Part shown: in pieces, positions 46,946 to 58,096 of the stretch
Numbering within the stretch: the stretch's first letter is position 1
How the letters are laid out: every line of letters starts with the position of its first letter
NCBI RefSeq assembly: GCF_003576645.1
Contig: NC_044925.1
Coordinates: forward strand, 22,318,508-22,382,507
Source of the DNA: Ipomoea triloba
Taxonomy: Eukaryota > Streptophyta > Magnoliopsida > Solanales > Convolvulaceae
Reading direction: 5' to 3'
Length of the DNA: 64,000 bases
The notes under the pieces: model-generated
Database searches by the model: none
The model's input: only the letters and a program-made list of their open reading frames with translations
Told to the model about the DNA's origin: nothing
Program-made: the position numbers and the translations under genes

Positions 46946-49900
46946 TTACCCAGACTCTGTAAATACATCAGCTAACTGATCAGCACTTTGAACATGCACC
47001 GCTGATATCAACCCCTGTTGCACATTTTCTCGTATGAAATGGCAATCAACCTCAATATGCTTGGTTCGCTCGTGAAAGACAGGATTATTAGTAATGTGTA
47101 TGGTAGCACGATTATCACACCACAAACTCACCGGTAGCTGCACCTCTACACCAATCTCCCTCAAAATACTGTGTACCCAAACAATCTCACTCGTGACATG
47201 GGCCATGGCCCTGTACTCAGACTCTGCACTAGACCGGGCTACGACACTCTGTTTCTTGCTCTTCCATGAGACCAAGTTGCCTCCCACGAACACACAATAA
47301 CCTGTCGTTGACCTTCTGTCATTCGGAGACCCAGCCCAATCAGCATCAGAAAACGCCTCAACACTAGTGTGCCCATAGTCTGCATACAAGACCCCTTTCC
47401 CGGGAGCACCCTTCAAATATTTCACGATCCAGACGGCTGCCTCCCAATGAGTTTGCGTAGGTTCACTCATAAATTGACTCACCACGCTAACAGGAAATGC
47501 AATATCAGGACGAGTGATAGTGAGATAATTAAGTTTTCCCACTAACCTCCTGTACCTCTCTGGATTGTCAAACGCTTCTCCTTCTCCAGCTACAAGCTTA
47601 GCACCAGGATCCATGGCAGTGTCACATGGCTTCGCCCCCAGCATACCATGTCATCAAGCAGGTCCAACACATACTTTCTTTGTGAAAGAAAAATGCCTTT
47701 CTTGGATCGGGAAACTTCAATACCCAGAAAGTACTTTAGTATACCCAAATCCTTAGTGTGAAATTCGTCTTTGAGAAAGGACTTAAGAGCATCAATTCCT
47801 CCAGCATCGCTCCCTGTGATTACTATATCATCCACATATACAATTAATAAAACACAACCATAATCCGTGTGCTTATAAAATACTGTATGATCATAAGCAC
47901 TCCTTTGCATACCAAACTTGACGACCGCACTACTAAACCTTCCAAACCACGCACGCGGAGATTGCTTCAAACCATATAAGGACTTCTTCAGTTTGCACAC
48001 CTTCCTTGATTCCCCCTGAGCAACGAACCCAGGTGGTTGCTCCATATAAACTTCCTCGGACAAATCACCATGTAAAAAAGCGTTCTTCACATCTAGCTGA
48101 TACAAAGACCAATGATTAACGGCAGCTAATGAAATGAAAATTCGTACAGAAGTCAATTTGGCTACGGGGGAAAATGTCTCTGTATAGTCAACACCGTACA
48201 TTTGTGCATACCCTTTAGCAACTAGGCGTGCTTTCAACCTAGCAACAGAACCATCCGGGTTCATTTTGACTACATAAACCCACTTACACCCAATAGCAAC
48301 TTTACCAGTAGGGAGATCAACAAGATCCCAAGTTTGATTCTCCTCAAGAGCGGCCATCTCCTCTTCCATAGCACACCGCCAACCATCATGAGACAGGGCC
48401 TCTTTCAAAGACTTAGGAACAACTACAGAGTCCAACTGAGACACAAAGACACGTGAAGAGGGTGACAGAGCATTGTAAGACACAAATGAGGAAATAGGAT
48501 GAACACAACGACGTTTACCTTTTCGAAGAGCAACAGGAAGACCAGTTGACGGAGATTGCGGTAAGGTAGAGTTGACTGGTGGGCGAGACGACACCTTTCG
48601 CACAACCTTCTTCGCCCGCCTGTTATATACTTGAGTAACAGGGGGCTTGGGTATAGACTCAGCCCAGGAGGAAGGAACAGTAACAGTATATGTGAGGAAC
48701 TCATTATCCTCTGTTGACACAGTGACATAGTCTGGATGGTCGACCACCGCCCCACTAAATATGGTATTTTCAAAGAACGTAACATCGCTAGACACTAAAT
48801 ACCTCTTTAGCTCAGGGGAATAACAACGATATCCTTTTTGAGTAAGAGAGTATCCTAAGAATATACATTTAAGAGATCTTGGATCGAGTTTACCGTTCTG
48901 GGGGCGAATATCTTGAACAAAACAGGTGCAACCAAACACTTTAGGTGACAAGTGAAACAAAGGACTGGAGGGGTACACAAGATGGCATGGAACCTAGGCT
49001 CGGAGGACACTAGACGGTAGTCGATTAATCAGAAAGCAAGCTGTATGGACAACATCTGACCAAAATATTTTAGGGACTTTCATCTGAAACAACAGGGCTC
49101 GAGCGACCTCCAACAGATAACGATTTTTTCGCTCTGCCACGCCATTCTGTTGAGGCCTACCCACACAAGAAGATTGGTGTATCATGCCATTCTGACTCAT
49201 ATAAGTTGAGAAGGGGCTAGAGAAAGATTCAAGAGCATTATCACTACGCAAAACTTGAACATTTTTATTAAACTGAGTTCTGATCATAACACAGAAGTTA
49301 CAGAAAATAGTAAATAACTCATCTCTAGACTTCATTAAATATAACCAAGTATGTCTCGAAAAATCATCTACAAAGGTCACGAAGTACCTAAACCCGGATT
49401 TTGAAGACACACGACATGGACCCCACACATCCGTATGAACCAATTGAAATAACGACTCCACCCTATTATTGACCCGAGGTAAATAAGTCCCCCGACAGTG
49501 TTTGGCAAGTTCGCAAGACTCACACTATAACACAGATAAAGACTCTAAATTTGGACACAACTTCTTCAACGTAGGTAGAGACGGATGACCATACCGACAA
49601 TGTAATTGGAAAGGAGTTGTATTTCCCAGCAGACTGACAGAAGCAACCCCACGAGAAACCAGTTGATCCAGCACATACAACCCACCAGTCTCCTTCCCTT
49701 TACCAATAATCTCCTTCGTCAACAGATCCTGAAATAAACAATAACCAGGGAAAAACAACACACAACAATTTAGAGCTCGAGTGATCTGACTTATATAGAG
49801 AGTAAATTGAAAGGGAACTTTGGAAGATACAAAACTGACAAAAGGGATAACCCCAGAGTAGCAATTGCATTACCTTTACCCAAGACAGTGGTGGAAGAAC

Positions 49901-51098
49901 CATCTGCTAGGGTAACTGTAGTACCACAACCAAAAGGAAAATATGTGGAAAAGAGACTTGGATTACCTGACATATGGTCACTAGCTCCTGAGTCAATGAC
50001 CCATTTTCGAGATGAAGAAGAAGAAACACAGGCGACAGGATTACCTGTTTGGACGAACGTAGCCGAACGAGATGACCCAGAATCATGATTAGTTGGAGGT
50101 TGCGAGGAAGGCACCTTCAGCTGGTTGAACAAAGCTAATTCTTCATCAGTCACCACTATTGTATGTCCTTCTGGTTTCATAACAGAATTAGCAAACCTTT
50201 GTGGTCGAACCAGTTTCGGACATTGATTGCGCAGGTGACCGGGGTCTCCACAAGCATAACAAAATGGTTTGGGACACTGATTACGTAAATGATTCGGGTC
50301 TCCGCAATTATAACATACCCTCGGTCCTCCGCGTCCTCCACCACGTCCTCCTCGACCACGCCCCCGGAATTGGCCACCTCGATTATCGCTACTACTCCCT
50401 TGTGACAGCAGTGCTTTCTCTTCACCCATATTGTCCTGCGATAAGAAAGCGTGTTTTTCTGACACTTCCTCACTACTAATGTTACCTGATGCATTCTGGA
50501 CCCTCACAAAGACTTGATCTAGTGATTCCAACTCTTTGTCCCCCAACAATTGCGACTTCAGAACATCATATTCCGTACCTAACCCCGAGATCCAACTAAA
50601 CACAAGTAGTTGGTCACGCTGTTTCTTCATTTCAGCCACGTTATTTGAGATGGGCATAACAACACACAAAGCATCACTTGCACTCTTAAACTCATAATAG
50701 TAATCTCTAATGTCTTGTCCCTTTCGTGAAGGACGATAGACATCTTGAGACAATTGATACAACCTCCTTAGGTTGCATGTCCCACTAAACCATTTATGTA
50801 CTAGATCCCATAATTCTTTCACAGTTGTACAATGCTTCATTGACAAAATTATTTTCTTGTCAATACAGTTAATTATTCGAGAGAAAATAGCTTTATCATC
50901 ACTCTTCTACTGACTAATTGTGTCAGCAGATCCCGTTGTTGGACATACTTCTGTCAAGTGTCCATCTTTTCCCATGCCACTTAGATTAACCATAATTAAA
51001 AACTCCCATTCACTAAAGTTGGACCCATCAGGTGCAAGCACCACATCAATTAATTTAGATGGGGTTGACACCACTGTTATTGTCCTCCCCTCAGCCAT
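46946..51098 (-). pseudogene. copia gag-pol polyprotein with three TAG stops and several frameshifts
   Basis: Gag starts at 51098. Two CCHC knuckles (CYNCGDPNHLRNQC, CYACGDPGHLRNQC) lie near 50310 and 50250, and the protease motif DSGASDH near 49990. Integrase shows YGHP, CESCELAKH and HTDVWGP; RT shows KNAFLHGD and YVDDIVI; RNase H shows DADWAG and WCDNRAT. Breaks are TAG at 50909-50907, a two-base (TA) expansion near 49795, TAG at 49527-49525, TAG at 48996-48994 (a Gln position by context), a one-base loss near 47647 and a small deletion near 46955. These abolish a continuous polyprotein. Confidence 0.93.
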
Positions 51099-51439
51099 AA
51101 GACTTCAACACAAATCCAACTAAAACAAAGGCTTCAACACAAACCCAAACAAAAACAAACAGAGCAAACCCTTCCAACGCAGCCTCACGCCACCCCTACA
51201 CCACTATCAACATAACACCACATAAGCCATACCTAGATATAACCAGCTCACTAAGACGAGACCGGCGACCCAAAAATCAGCCGGAGACGACGCCGGAAAA
51301 CGTCTCACGCGCCGGCGCGTGGACTTCGGGGCGGCGGCGCGTGGAGGCGCGTGACAACTCCGATGACGGCGAGATTTCTCCGGTGAGGTCGCCCCGTTGT
51401 TCCGACCAATGCCCAGTAGGTCACTCCCTCTCACCATTA

Positions 51440-51450
51440 CTCTGATACCA
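51440..51450 (-). other. primer binding site (initiator-Met tRNA)
   Basis: TGGTATCAGAG on the minus strand directly follows the 5' LTR. Confidence 0.9.
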
Positions 51451-51612
51451 TGTTAAAGTAGGAACTCGAATGTACGTAGGAGAACTGTATATTTCACATT
51501 CCAACCATTTACAAGCTATCTATTTATATACAAGTAGGAATAAGGAAATAGATTCTCAGCCACTCAATTCAAATTTGAATTGAGAAGCTGAGAGTGAATT
51601 ACTCAACTAACA
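51451..51612 (-). repeat. 5' LTR of the minus-strand copia element
   Basis: 162 bp. It contains a perfect 22-bp palindrome at 51563-51584 (centre caaatttg) that the partner LTR lacks. Confidence 0.93.
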
Positions 51613-52051
51613 GGAGTCATGATTCTTCAGCAACTATTTTGTCATTTCTTCCAAATCCTCGTTTCGAAAAATTTGAGAATTTTCTGTCTCGATCTCATGA
51701 AGTATAATTTCAAGTTGTTTGTCTCATGGATCTTTATTCATTAGATGGGTTGAGTCAAGATGAAAATGTAAAATGTACTTATATTGAAAAATGTAATACT
51801 TATATAAAAATAATAAATTCAATGGCTTATTTGACACTTTCCTAAAATTTTTGTTAAAATTTTCCTATCAAATATAAATAGATCATACATTCATACCCAT
51901 CTTTCAAACTCATATTTCTAAATTTTCCTTTTCGGCTTGAACTCTACTTTTTCTCCCAGTTTAAATTCTACAAAGCTTACCTAAATATTATAGATTAGTT
52001 TTTCATTATCATACCTTTTTGTTCATGGATACAAGAAGCCGAATTGTTATA
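51613..52051. other. intergenic DNA
   Basis: No gene is seen. Confidence 0.35.
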
Positions 52052-52592
52052 CAGTGGGCCATGGTCTACACATTGCTTTGTGGACTATGATTGTCGAATG
52101 AAACTGTAATAGAATTAAAATGATACTTTAGTGTTACTATAATGAAACTAGTGTGTGGAAAATGAAACTAAAAAATAGAGTACAATATTGTCAAATGAAA
52201 CGGTAATATAATTAAAATGTACTTTAGTATTGCTATATGAAACTAGTGTGCGTGGAAAATAAAACTAAAACCCAAAGTTATATAATAACATATATTGTCA
52301 AATAATTGATCTGAAGTGCAATTAAAATAATACTTTAACATTACTATAATTAAACCAATGTGTCGAAAATGAAACAAAAAAATAGAGCTCAAGCAAAAAT
52401 GTATATTATCAAATGAAACTATAGTAGAATTAAAATGATACTTTAATATTGTTATAATGAAACTAGTGTGGAAGGAAAATGAAACTAAAAAACATAGCAA
52501 TATTGTCAAATGAAACTGAAGTGCAATTAAAATGAAGCATACTTCATGGTCCACGTTGCTACATAGACCATGGTCAACAGTAAAATTTGCCC
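52052..52592 (+). repeat. GTGGACC-family repeat with internal tandem array, copy 9
   Basis: The left module is gggccatggtctacac ... tttgtggactatg. The interior has about 4.5 diverged units of 96-110 bp, starting near 52091, 52187, 52295, 52405 and 52502, each with attgtcaaatgaaac, aattaaaatgatacttta and ttactataatgaaac. The right module is catggtccacgttgctacat, gaccatggtc and aaaatttgccc. The same element in reverse is at 27260-27700. Confidence 0.75.
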
Positions 52593-52659
52593 AAGCAGCC
52601 TAGTATACGACCTCAGCCCAAGTAGTTAGGCTCTGCCTAGGTCCAGTAATAAGCAATTT

Positions 52660-52915
52660 ATATCGTGGATTAGGGTCCACATAGCATTGTGGATCCTAGA
52701 TCAAAACGACTTCGTTTTGATATTTAAGCTTTAACAGATTTTGTAATTTCTAGTTTTTCATGTTTCAACACAAATTTTAATTTATTCTAGGTACATAATC
52801 AATACTCTTAAGGTACAAAATTTCTTAACACAAGACACAAAAATCACAATACAAGACACATACACATGCTATATATTTACTTATTTTCAAATATGATTTA
52901 GAAAAAGTTGTAATT
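52660..52915 (-). repeat. GTGGACC-family repeat, copy 10 (reverse of 9029-9330)
   Basis: Tggattagggtccacatag and ttgtggatcctag are followed by acacaagacacaaaaatcac and acaagacacatacacatg, the reverse complement of the interior at about 9240-9285. Confidence 0.6.
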
Positions 52916-53239
52916 TATGCCATTCCATAATATGTCAATTATCATTGTCACCCTTGAATTATTAGTGGTGTAAATGTTGCCCCTCAATTTTTAAAACGGT
53001 ACATATATTGCCCCTCCTGTACCGTACGGGATTAATGAATGTTGTAAGGGTAGCTATTTTTGAAATTTCTTCATTTTCTGGATTTGAAATATTGATTCTA
53101 GCAATGTAGTTGTCTCAATATATTTTTAATGAGTCGAATGTGTTACAATGCTCCATTGCCTACATTGATATTTTTAATAATGCGTTTTGAATATAGCTAA
53201 GTCAGATAATGATCTAATTACTATTTACATATTATTATC
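52916..53239. other. intergenic DNA
   Basis: No gene is seen. Confidence 0.3.
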
Positions 53240-53726
53240 AGCATAAAAGCATATCAATCCTTTAGGTGTTCTGCCCGAGTTACTTTTGGTTCAACCATTA
53301 TGGTAGATTAGATAAGATAATAAAAATTTCTACATTTTAAATCATATTTAATAAATAAATACAATTTACCTTGAAAGTAAACAACTGTGATGTAATTCAA
53401 AGATATTACGAGGTAGTTTCTCGCTTCAATTTATTTGGTTATTTGAATGTGTACTTCGTCGTCAACAAATCCTCCCCAAGTAGTTAATATTATTGACTTC
53501 AAATTGTTTTTATTTTTATTTTTTCTAAGTTATTAATAGAATACTTGGTAAATAAATATATAACATTATTTTGTATTACGGAGTATAACATTGATATTTA
53601 ATTTCAAGATAGTGTAAAAAGAAGACAATGAACAATATAGTGAATATAATTAATTAATGAATTTTAAGGTAAGGAATCTTTGAACGGTAAAAATAAAGAT
53701 AATACAACTAATGAAATTATATCTCT

Positions 53727-53941
53727 GTTTTGTCATTAATGCACATTTATAGGTGTGTGCACCGTCTTATCATTTCTCATTATGTCGTAATGGTCTATTG
53801 TATTGTGTGTTGTGTGTTTATGTCGTGTGCACTGTGGGTGTAACGTTTGTGCACATTTGGCAGCTGTGCTCACATCGTTTTTGGTGTGCGCATTAGTCAT
53901 AATAATATAATCTCATGTTTAAAATATAATCGTGTATTATA
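53727..53941 (+). repeat. 215-bp GT-rich direct repeat, left copy
   Basis: Gttttgtcattaatg through cgtgtattata is nearly identical to 54428-54642. It is inserted in the duplicated segment, since the paralogous region near 57560 lacks it. Confidence 0.85.
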
Positions 53942-54193
53942 CATATAATTTTTTGTCAGCCATATTAGCCATCGATTATAACTTATCAAAACTAAACAAA
54001 AATATACATATAATTTTATTTTTTAAAAAAAATATGGGGCCCCTAAAATTTAGGGTCAGTCGCTCCGAACCGGCCCTGATTTTCTATATATAAATCTGAT
54101 TACCTCTTCCATTTTCTGTTCTTTAAATCGATTTGTGCGCCATTTCACCTTCAACTTATTTGATATCTTTCCTGTAAGGTTTGTGTTTCACCG

Positions 54194-54408
54194 ATGGCGG
54201 AGCAGCGACGTTTACTTCCGACTTGTCTCACCGCAAGCTCGTTGGTTTTGGAGGTGGTTGAGTTTTTAAGGTTGTCTTCATGGCTAATGGACTTAAGCGT
54301 GGACCAAAAAACATTGATCGATCGAGAAAATGCTCTGAGGACAGAGATGGAGAATCTAAAAAAAGCCAAGGAGTCGGTGATTGAATTTCAGAATTGGAAA
54401 ATGAGGGT
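54194..54408 (+). pseudogene. 5' fragment of the coiled-coil gene (duplicate of 59381)
   Basis: The same start context (gtttgtgtttcaccgatggc) and about 70 codons are homologous to exon 1 of the gene at 59381 (MAEQRRLLPTCLTASS, WLMDL, VDQK, IEFxNWKMRV). Similarity stops abruptly at about 54408 within exon 1, just before the right 215-bp repeat. The rest of exon 1 and exons 2 and 3 are absent. The frame stays open but runs into repeat sequence, so a functional product is unlikely. Confidence 0.82.
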
Positions 54409-54427
54409 CAAATGCACATGCATACTT

Positions 54428-54642
54428 GTTTTGTCATTAATGTACATTTATAGGTGTGTGCACCGTCTTATCATATCTCGTTATGTCGTAATGGTCTATT
54501 GTATTGTGTGTTGTGTGTTTATGTCGTGTGCACTGTGGGTGTAACATTTGTGCACATTTGACGTTTGTGCTCAGATCGTTTTTGGTGTGCGCATTAGTCA
54601 TGATAAGATAATCTCATGTTTAAAATATAATCGTGTATTATA
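54428..54642 (+). repeat. 215-bp GT-rich direct repeat, right copy
   Basis: Same length as and nearly identical to 53727-53941. A shorter fragment (ttggtgtgcgcattagtcat) recurs at 54976. Confidence 0.85.
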
Positions 54643-55720
54643 ATAATCAAAACACATAATAAAATCTTAAAATTCAACATTATCTTTCAAAAGATATATT
54701 AAATATGACAATACCTTTAAATAGATTATCATTAATTATAAGATTATCGGTTAATGTGGCATGTCTCAATTGGTTTATTTTTCATTTGTTTTTTTTTTTA
54801 ATTTCAAATATCAAACTATTAAAACTTGTTAAATATGGGAGTTAATATTTTGTGAATGATAGATGTAAGGGCATCTTGCATTGTTGTCGTGTAATATATA
54901 CAAAATACAATTACGAATAAATCAATATATTATGTAAGTTTTGTTTATAAATTTGTCAATTATGTACATAATTTTGGTGTGCGCATTAGTCATAATAAGA
55001 TAATCTCACGTTTAAAAATATAATCGTATTAAAATAACCATAATAAGACAATCTCATGCATTTTGTAAAGCAATCCCCTTAAAATACAATTTATCATTTT
55101 AAAAGTAAGTCACGTTGAATACACTCGCGAAAGTAAACTCATACATTAGCGTTCAAAATAAAATTATAATTAGATAATCTCAAGTTTTAGGAACTAACCG
55201 CCTTTAAAATTCATTTTTAAAATAAGTTATGATTGAATTGAATACACTCATTAAAAGTAACCCACCTTTTTTTTTTTAACAATCTTTAAACATTGATTTT
55301 ATCAAATGGATGAATTAGATTAATCATTACTTTTTACTATAAAATTTAACAAAACAAGTTAATATTATATTCTATCTTCCAAACCAAACACATAATAAAA
55401 TTTTAAAATCTTAAAATTCGACATTGTCTTTCAAAAGATAATATATTTTTTATTAAAAAACAAAATCTGGCGTTACCTTTAAAATGATTATCATATTAAA
55501 GTAACTATATAAGATAATCTCATTATTTGTAAACGACCTTACCTTAAAATTTATCTTTTTAAACGTAATTCATAAATGAATACACTCACTAAAGTAACAC
55601 CACTTTTTTTTCATTGATTTTTAAAAATCCGCAATCGTTGATCTTCTCAAATGAATAAATTAGATTATCCTCACTTTTTACTTTAACATTTAACCAAATA
55701 AGTTATTATTACTCGACTAA
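54643..55720. repeat. degenerate interspersed repeats
   Basis: Acacataataaaat..taaaatt and gacattgtctttcaaaagat occur at about 54650 and 55388. The units gaatacactca.taaagtaa ... catttgattttatcaaatg ... ttagattaatc.ttacttttta recur at about 55235-55370 and 55580-55700. No coding potential. Confidence 0.5.
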
Positions 55721-56050
55721 TAATAATTGCCTAATAATTATTATTGTAATTAAGCTAAATATTTGTCGTTCAATTTATTTTTATACTCCGTAATAATTAA
55801 AGTTAAATTATTGATCATTTTTTCATATTTATTTTTGTAATAATATAATTACTTAAGTTATACGGAGTATTAAATATCAATCTTTTAAAGATAATTGTAA
55901 ACAAACAAATCATATATTATTCAATTAATTGAGTGATACTTTTGCACTAATCTTATAATCAAATAAATGTACATGCGCTATATAATATTCGATTGTTATA
56001 ATTTATATAATTGTATATCAATCCAAATATTCTTAAAATATTATAACAAA
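55721..56050. other. AT-rich sequence upstream of a Helitron end
   Basis: No gene is seen. It may be internal Helitron sequence; no 5' TC terminus was identified. Confidence 0.3.
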
Positions 56051-56084
56051 TTCATTCCGTGCAACGCATGTGCAAAAATACTAG
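56051..56084 (+). mobile_element. Helitron-like 3' terminus
   Basis: CCGTGCAACGCATGTGC forms a short hairpin, followed by AAAAATACTAG and a T. This is the classic hairpin, short spacer, CTAG and T arrangement of a Helitron 3' end. The body extends left by an unknown distance. Confidence 0.55.
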
Positions 56085-56441
56085 TAAATACAAAAAAAAA
56101 AACAAAAAAAAAAAAAAACACAATTCATCTTACATATAAACAAATTACATTCATCCCTCCTGGCTGTATTCATCCCATCTTCATTTTGAATTTGTTTATG
56201 GTTTTTATGTTATTGGAGCGCATTAAATTATCAGATTTTTAGACGTTGAGATTCAAATTACACTCTCCGACATTAATAAGGAAGGAGTCTCATGTCAGAT
56301 TCTCTCCCTCTCGAGTTTAGTCTCCCAATTAGGAAATCTCAAGAAAAAATATAAATCTGAACCATCTATTTGATTTAATAATTTGACCGTCATTTTTTCT
56401 CTCCATTATAGGCCTAACTTTCTTTGGCTCTTAAATATATA
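56085..56441. other. sequence between two opposing Helitron ends
   Basis: It contains an A-rich run (56092-56116). A repeat unit at 56353-56445 (tctgaaccatctatttga ... ggcctaactttctttggctc) recurs at 57905-58096. No gene is seen. Confidence 0.4.
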
Positions 56442-56850
56442 CTAGTTTTATACGTGCATTGTGCGAATGGGTTAATGCCAATGTTTATATTTAAATAAAT
56501 ATTTGAAAGTATATCAATGCAAAATTATATAGGAGAAGTTTATACATGGGTAATTGAATGTCGAATTTTTTTATTTAAATATCTAACTCAAAGTATATGA
56601 ATCCAAGATAATATAGAAAATTCATTATAATTATTACTAAAATAAATGTTTGCAACCTTGTAAAATCGATAATCTAAATATTTGGTCTAAAAATGATAGT
56701 CTAAATAAATACTACTTTTAATTTGAATTTTTTTAAGTGTTCTTAATTCTCTTTTGAGTAACATTGTCATTATCTTCATCTTTACTATTTGTTCTCTTCT
56801 TTTTTGTTGGTAGTGTGTTATTTGCAATTCGGATATTGTTGGTAGCATAG
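56442..56850 (-). mobile_element. Helitron-like element, copy B (3' end at left)
   Basis: On the minus strand CGCACAATGCACGTATAAAACTAG and a following T form the terminus (split here: hairpin CGCACAATGCACG, then ACTAG). Sequence to the right is homologous to copy A at 38409-39190 (tgtcatt.tcttc.tc, tttttgttggtagtgt, tgcaatt). The 5' end is undefined. Confidence 0.55.
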
Positions 56851-56889
56851 ATGACAACGTCATGCAAATGAGATTATGATATATGAGCT

Positions 56890-57560
56890 ATGGACTTTCC
56901 TTTAGGTGTTCTGCTTGGGGTTCATTTGGTTCAACCATTATTGTTGAATGAGTTATTGTGGATAAAGAAATCCATAGTTTAAGAAAAAAGATTAAATTAA
57001 TTAATAAAAATTTGAAAATTTAAAATATTATGTCTTCCAAAGATATTAAAAAGGTAGTTTCTCGCTTCAATTTGCTGGGTAATGGGTTATTTGAGTACTT
57101 TTATTGTCAAACAAATCCCCCAAGTAGTTAATATGATTGGTTTCAAACTATTTTTTTTTTTTTTTTACTTTTTTCATGGTATTAAAGAAATAGATATGTA
57201 TCATTTTTTGGTGTAACTATTAATTTATTTAGTTCAATAAGAGTAAAATAGAGTGATTCCGCTTCAATTTGTTGGGTTATTATTTGAGTATTCTCTTTGT
57301 CAACCAATCCCCAAGTAGTTAATATAATTAGCTTCAAATTATTTAAATTTTTTTTTCATAGTATTAATAAAATACTTGGTAAATAAATATATAACATTAT
57401 TTTGTACTATAACTTTTATATTTAATTACAAGATATTGTAAAAATAAGATAATGGACAATGTAATGAATATCAATTGATAAATTTGAATGTAAAGAATCT
57501 TTGCATGAGAGAAAATAAAGACAATATAACTAATGGAATTATTTCTCTTATTTAATTTAA
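56890..57560 (+). repeat. left part of the segmental duplication, parental side
   Basis: Homologous to 53250-53730. Within it the unit ctcgcttcaatttg.tgggta ... ccccaagtagttaatat occurs twice (about 57060 and 57262), so a local tandem duplication is also present. Confidence 0.65.
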
Positions 57561-57904
57561 TTTTTTGATAATGAATAATTTTTTCAAATAAAGGTATTAT
57601 AGACACATAATTCTAAATTAAAGAAATACATATGTATCATTTTTTGTTGTAGCTACTAATTTATTTAATTTAATAAGAGTAAAATAGAGTGAGAAACTTA
57701 GTTATGTCAAATTTGATTGAGATGAGGTTCGAACCTAAGACCTTTCTTATATAAATTAATGGGTAAGTTAAAAGTTAACGGAATATTAACGGAGAAGAGA
57801 ATATTTAACGGAAAACTTAACGGATAATCATAAAAGTAAGGTTAAATTAGGTAATTTCTATTAATAATATTAATCTGAATTATCTTAACCATCTATTTGA
57901 TTAA

Positions 57905-58096
57905 ATAATTCATCTGAACCATCCATTTGATTAAATAATTTGACCGCCATGTTTTCTATCCATTTTAGGCCTAACTTTGGCTCTTATTAGTATAGTAGAT
58001 AATTCATCTGAACCATCCATTTAATTAAATAATTTGACCGCCATTTTTTTTATCCATTTTAGGCATAACTCTCTTTGGCTCTTATTAGTATAGTAA
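57905..58096 (+). repeat. tandem duplication, about 97-bp unit
   Basis: Two adjacent copies contain ttcatctgaaccatccattt, aataatttgaccgccat and ggctcttattagtatagta. A diverged third copy is at 56353-56445. Confidence 0.8.

Larger units (their letters stand above)
46731..51612 (-). mobile_element. full-length Ty1/copia retrotransposon, inactivated
   Basis: It spans 4882 bp on the minus strand, with LTRs at 51612-51451 (5') and 46877-46731 (3'), both with TG...CA ends. A perfect 5-bp target duplication GGAGT lies at 46726-46730 and 51613-51617. The primer site TGGTATCAGAG (51450-51440) abuts the 5' LTR, and a gagggggag polypurine tract abuts the 3' LTR. The domain order is gag, PR, INT, RT, RH. 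The protein sequence differs from the element at 18278, so it is a separate family. Confidence 0.96.
53240..54410 (+). repeat. segmental duplication, truncated copy of 56890-59600
   Basis: Collinear blocks match the later region: ttaggtgttctgc and ggttcaaccatta (53266 versus 56903), ggtagtttctcgcttcaatt (53411 versus 57052), aagtagttaatat (53479 versus 57121), ttttgtact/attac and aaagataatacaactaatg-like sequence (53570-53715 versus 57405-57540), agccatcgattataact (53967 versus 59272), then the start of the coiled-coil gene. Each copy has private insertions. Confidence 0.75.

Noticed and set aside
52085..52520. CRISPR-like array of regularly spaced repeats
   Set aside because: The units are contiguous diverged tandem repeats in a eukaryotic transposon, without spacers or cas genes.
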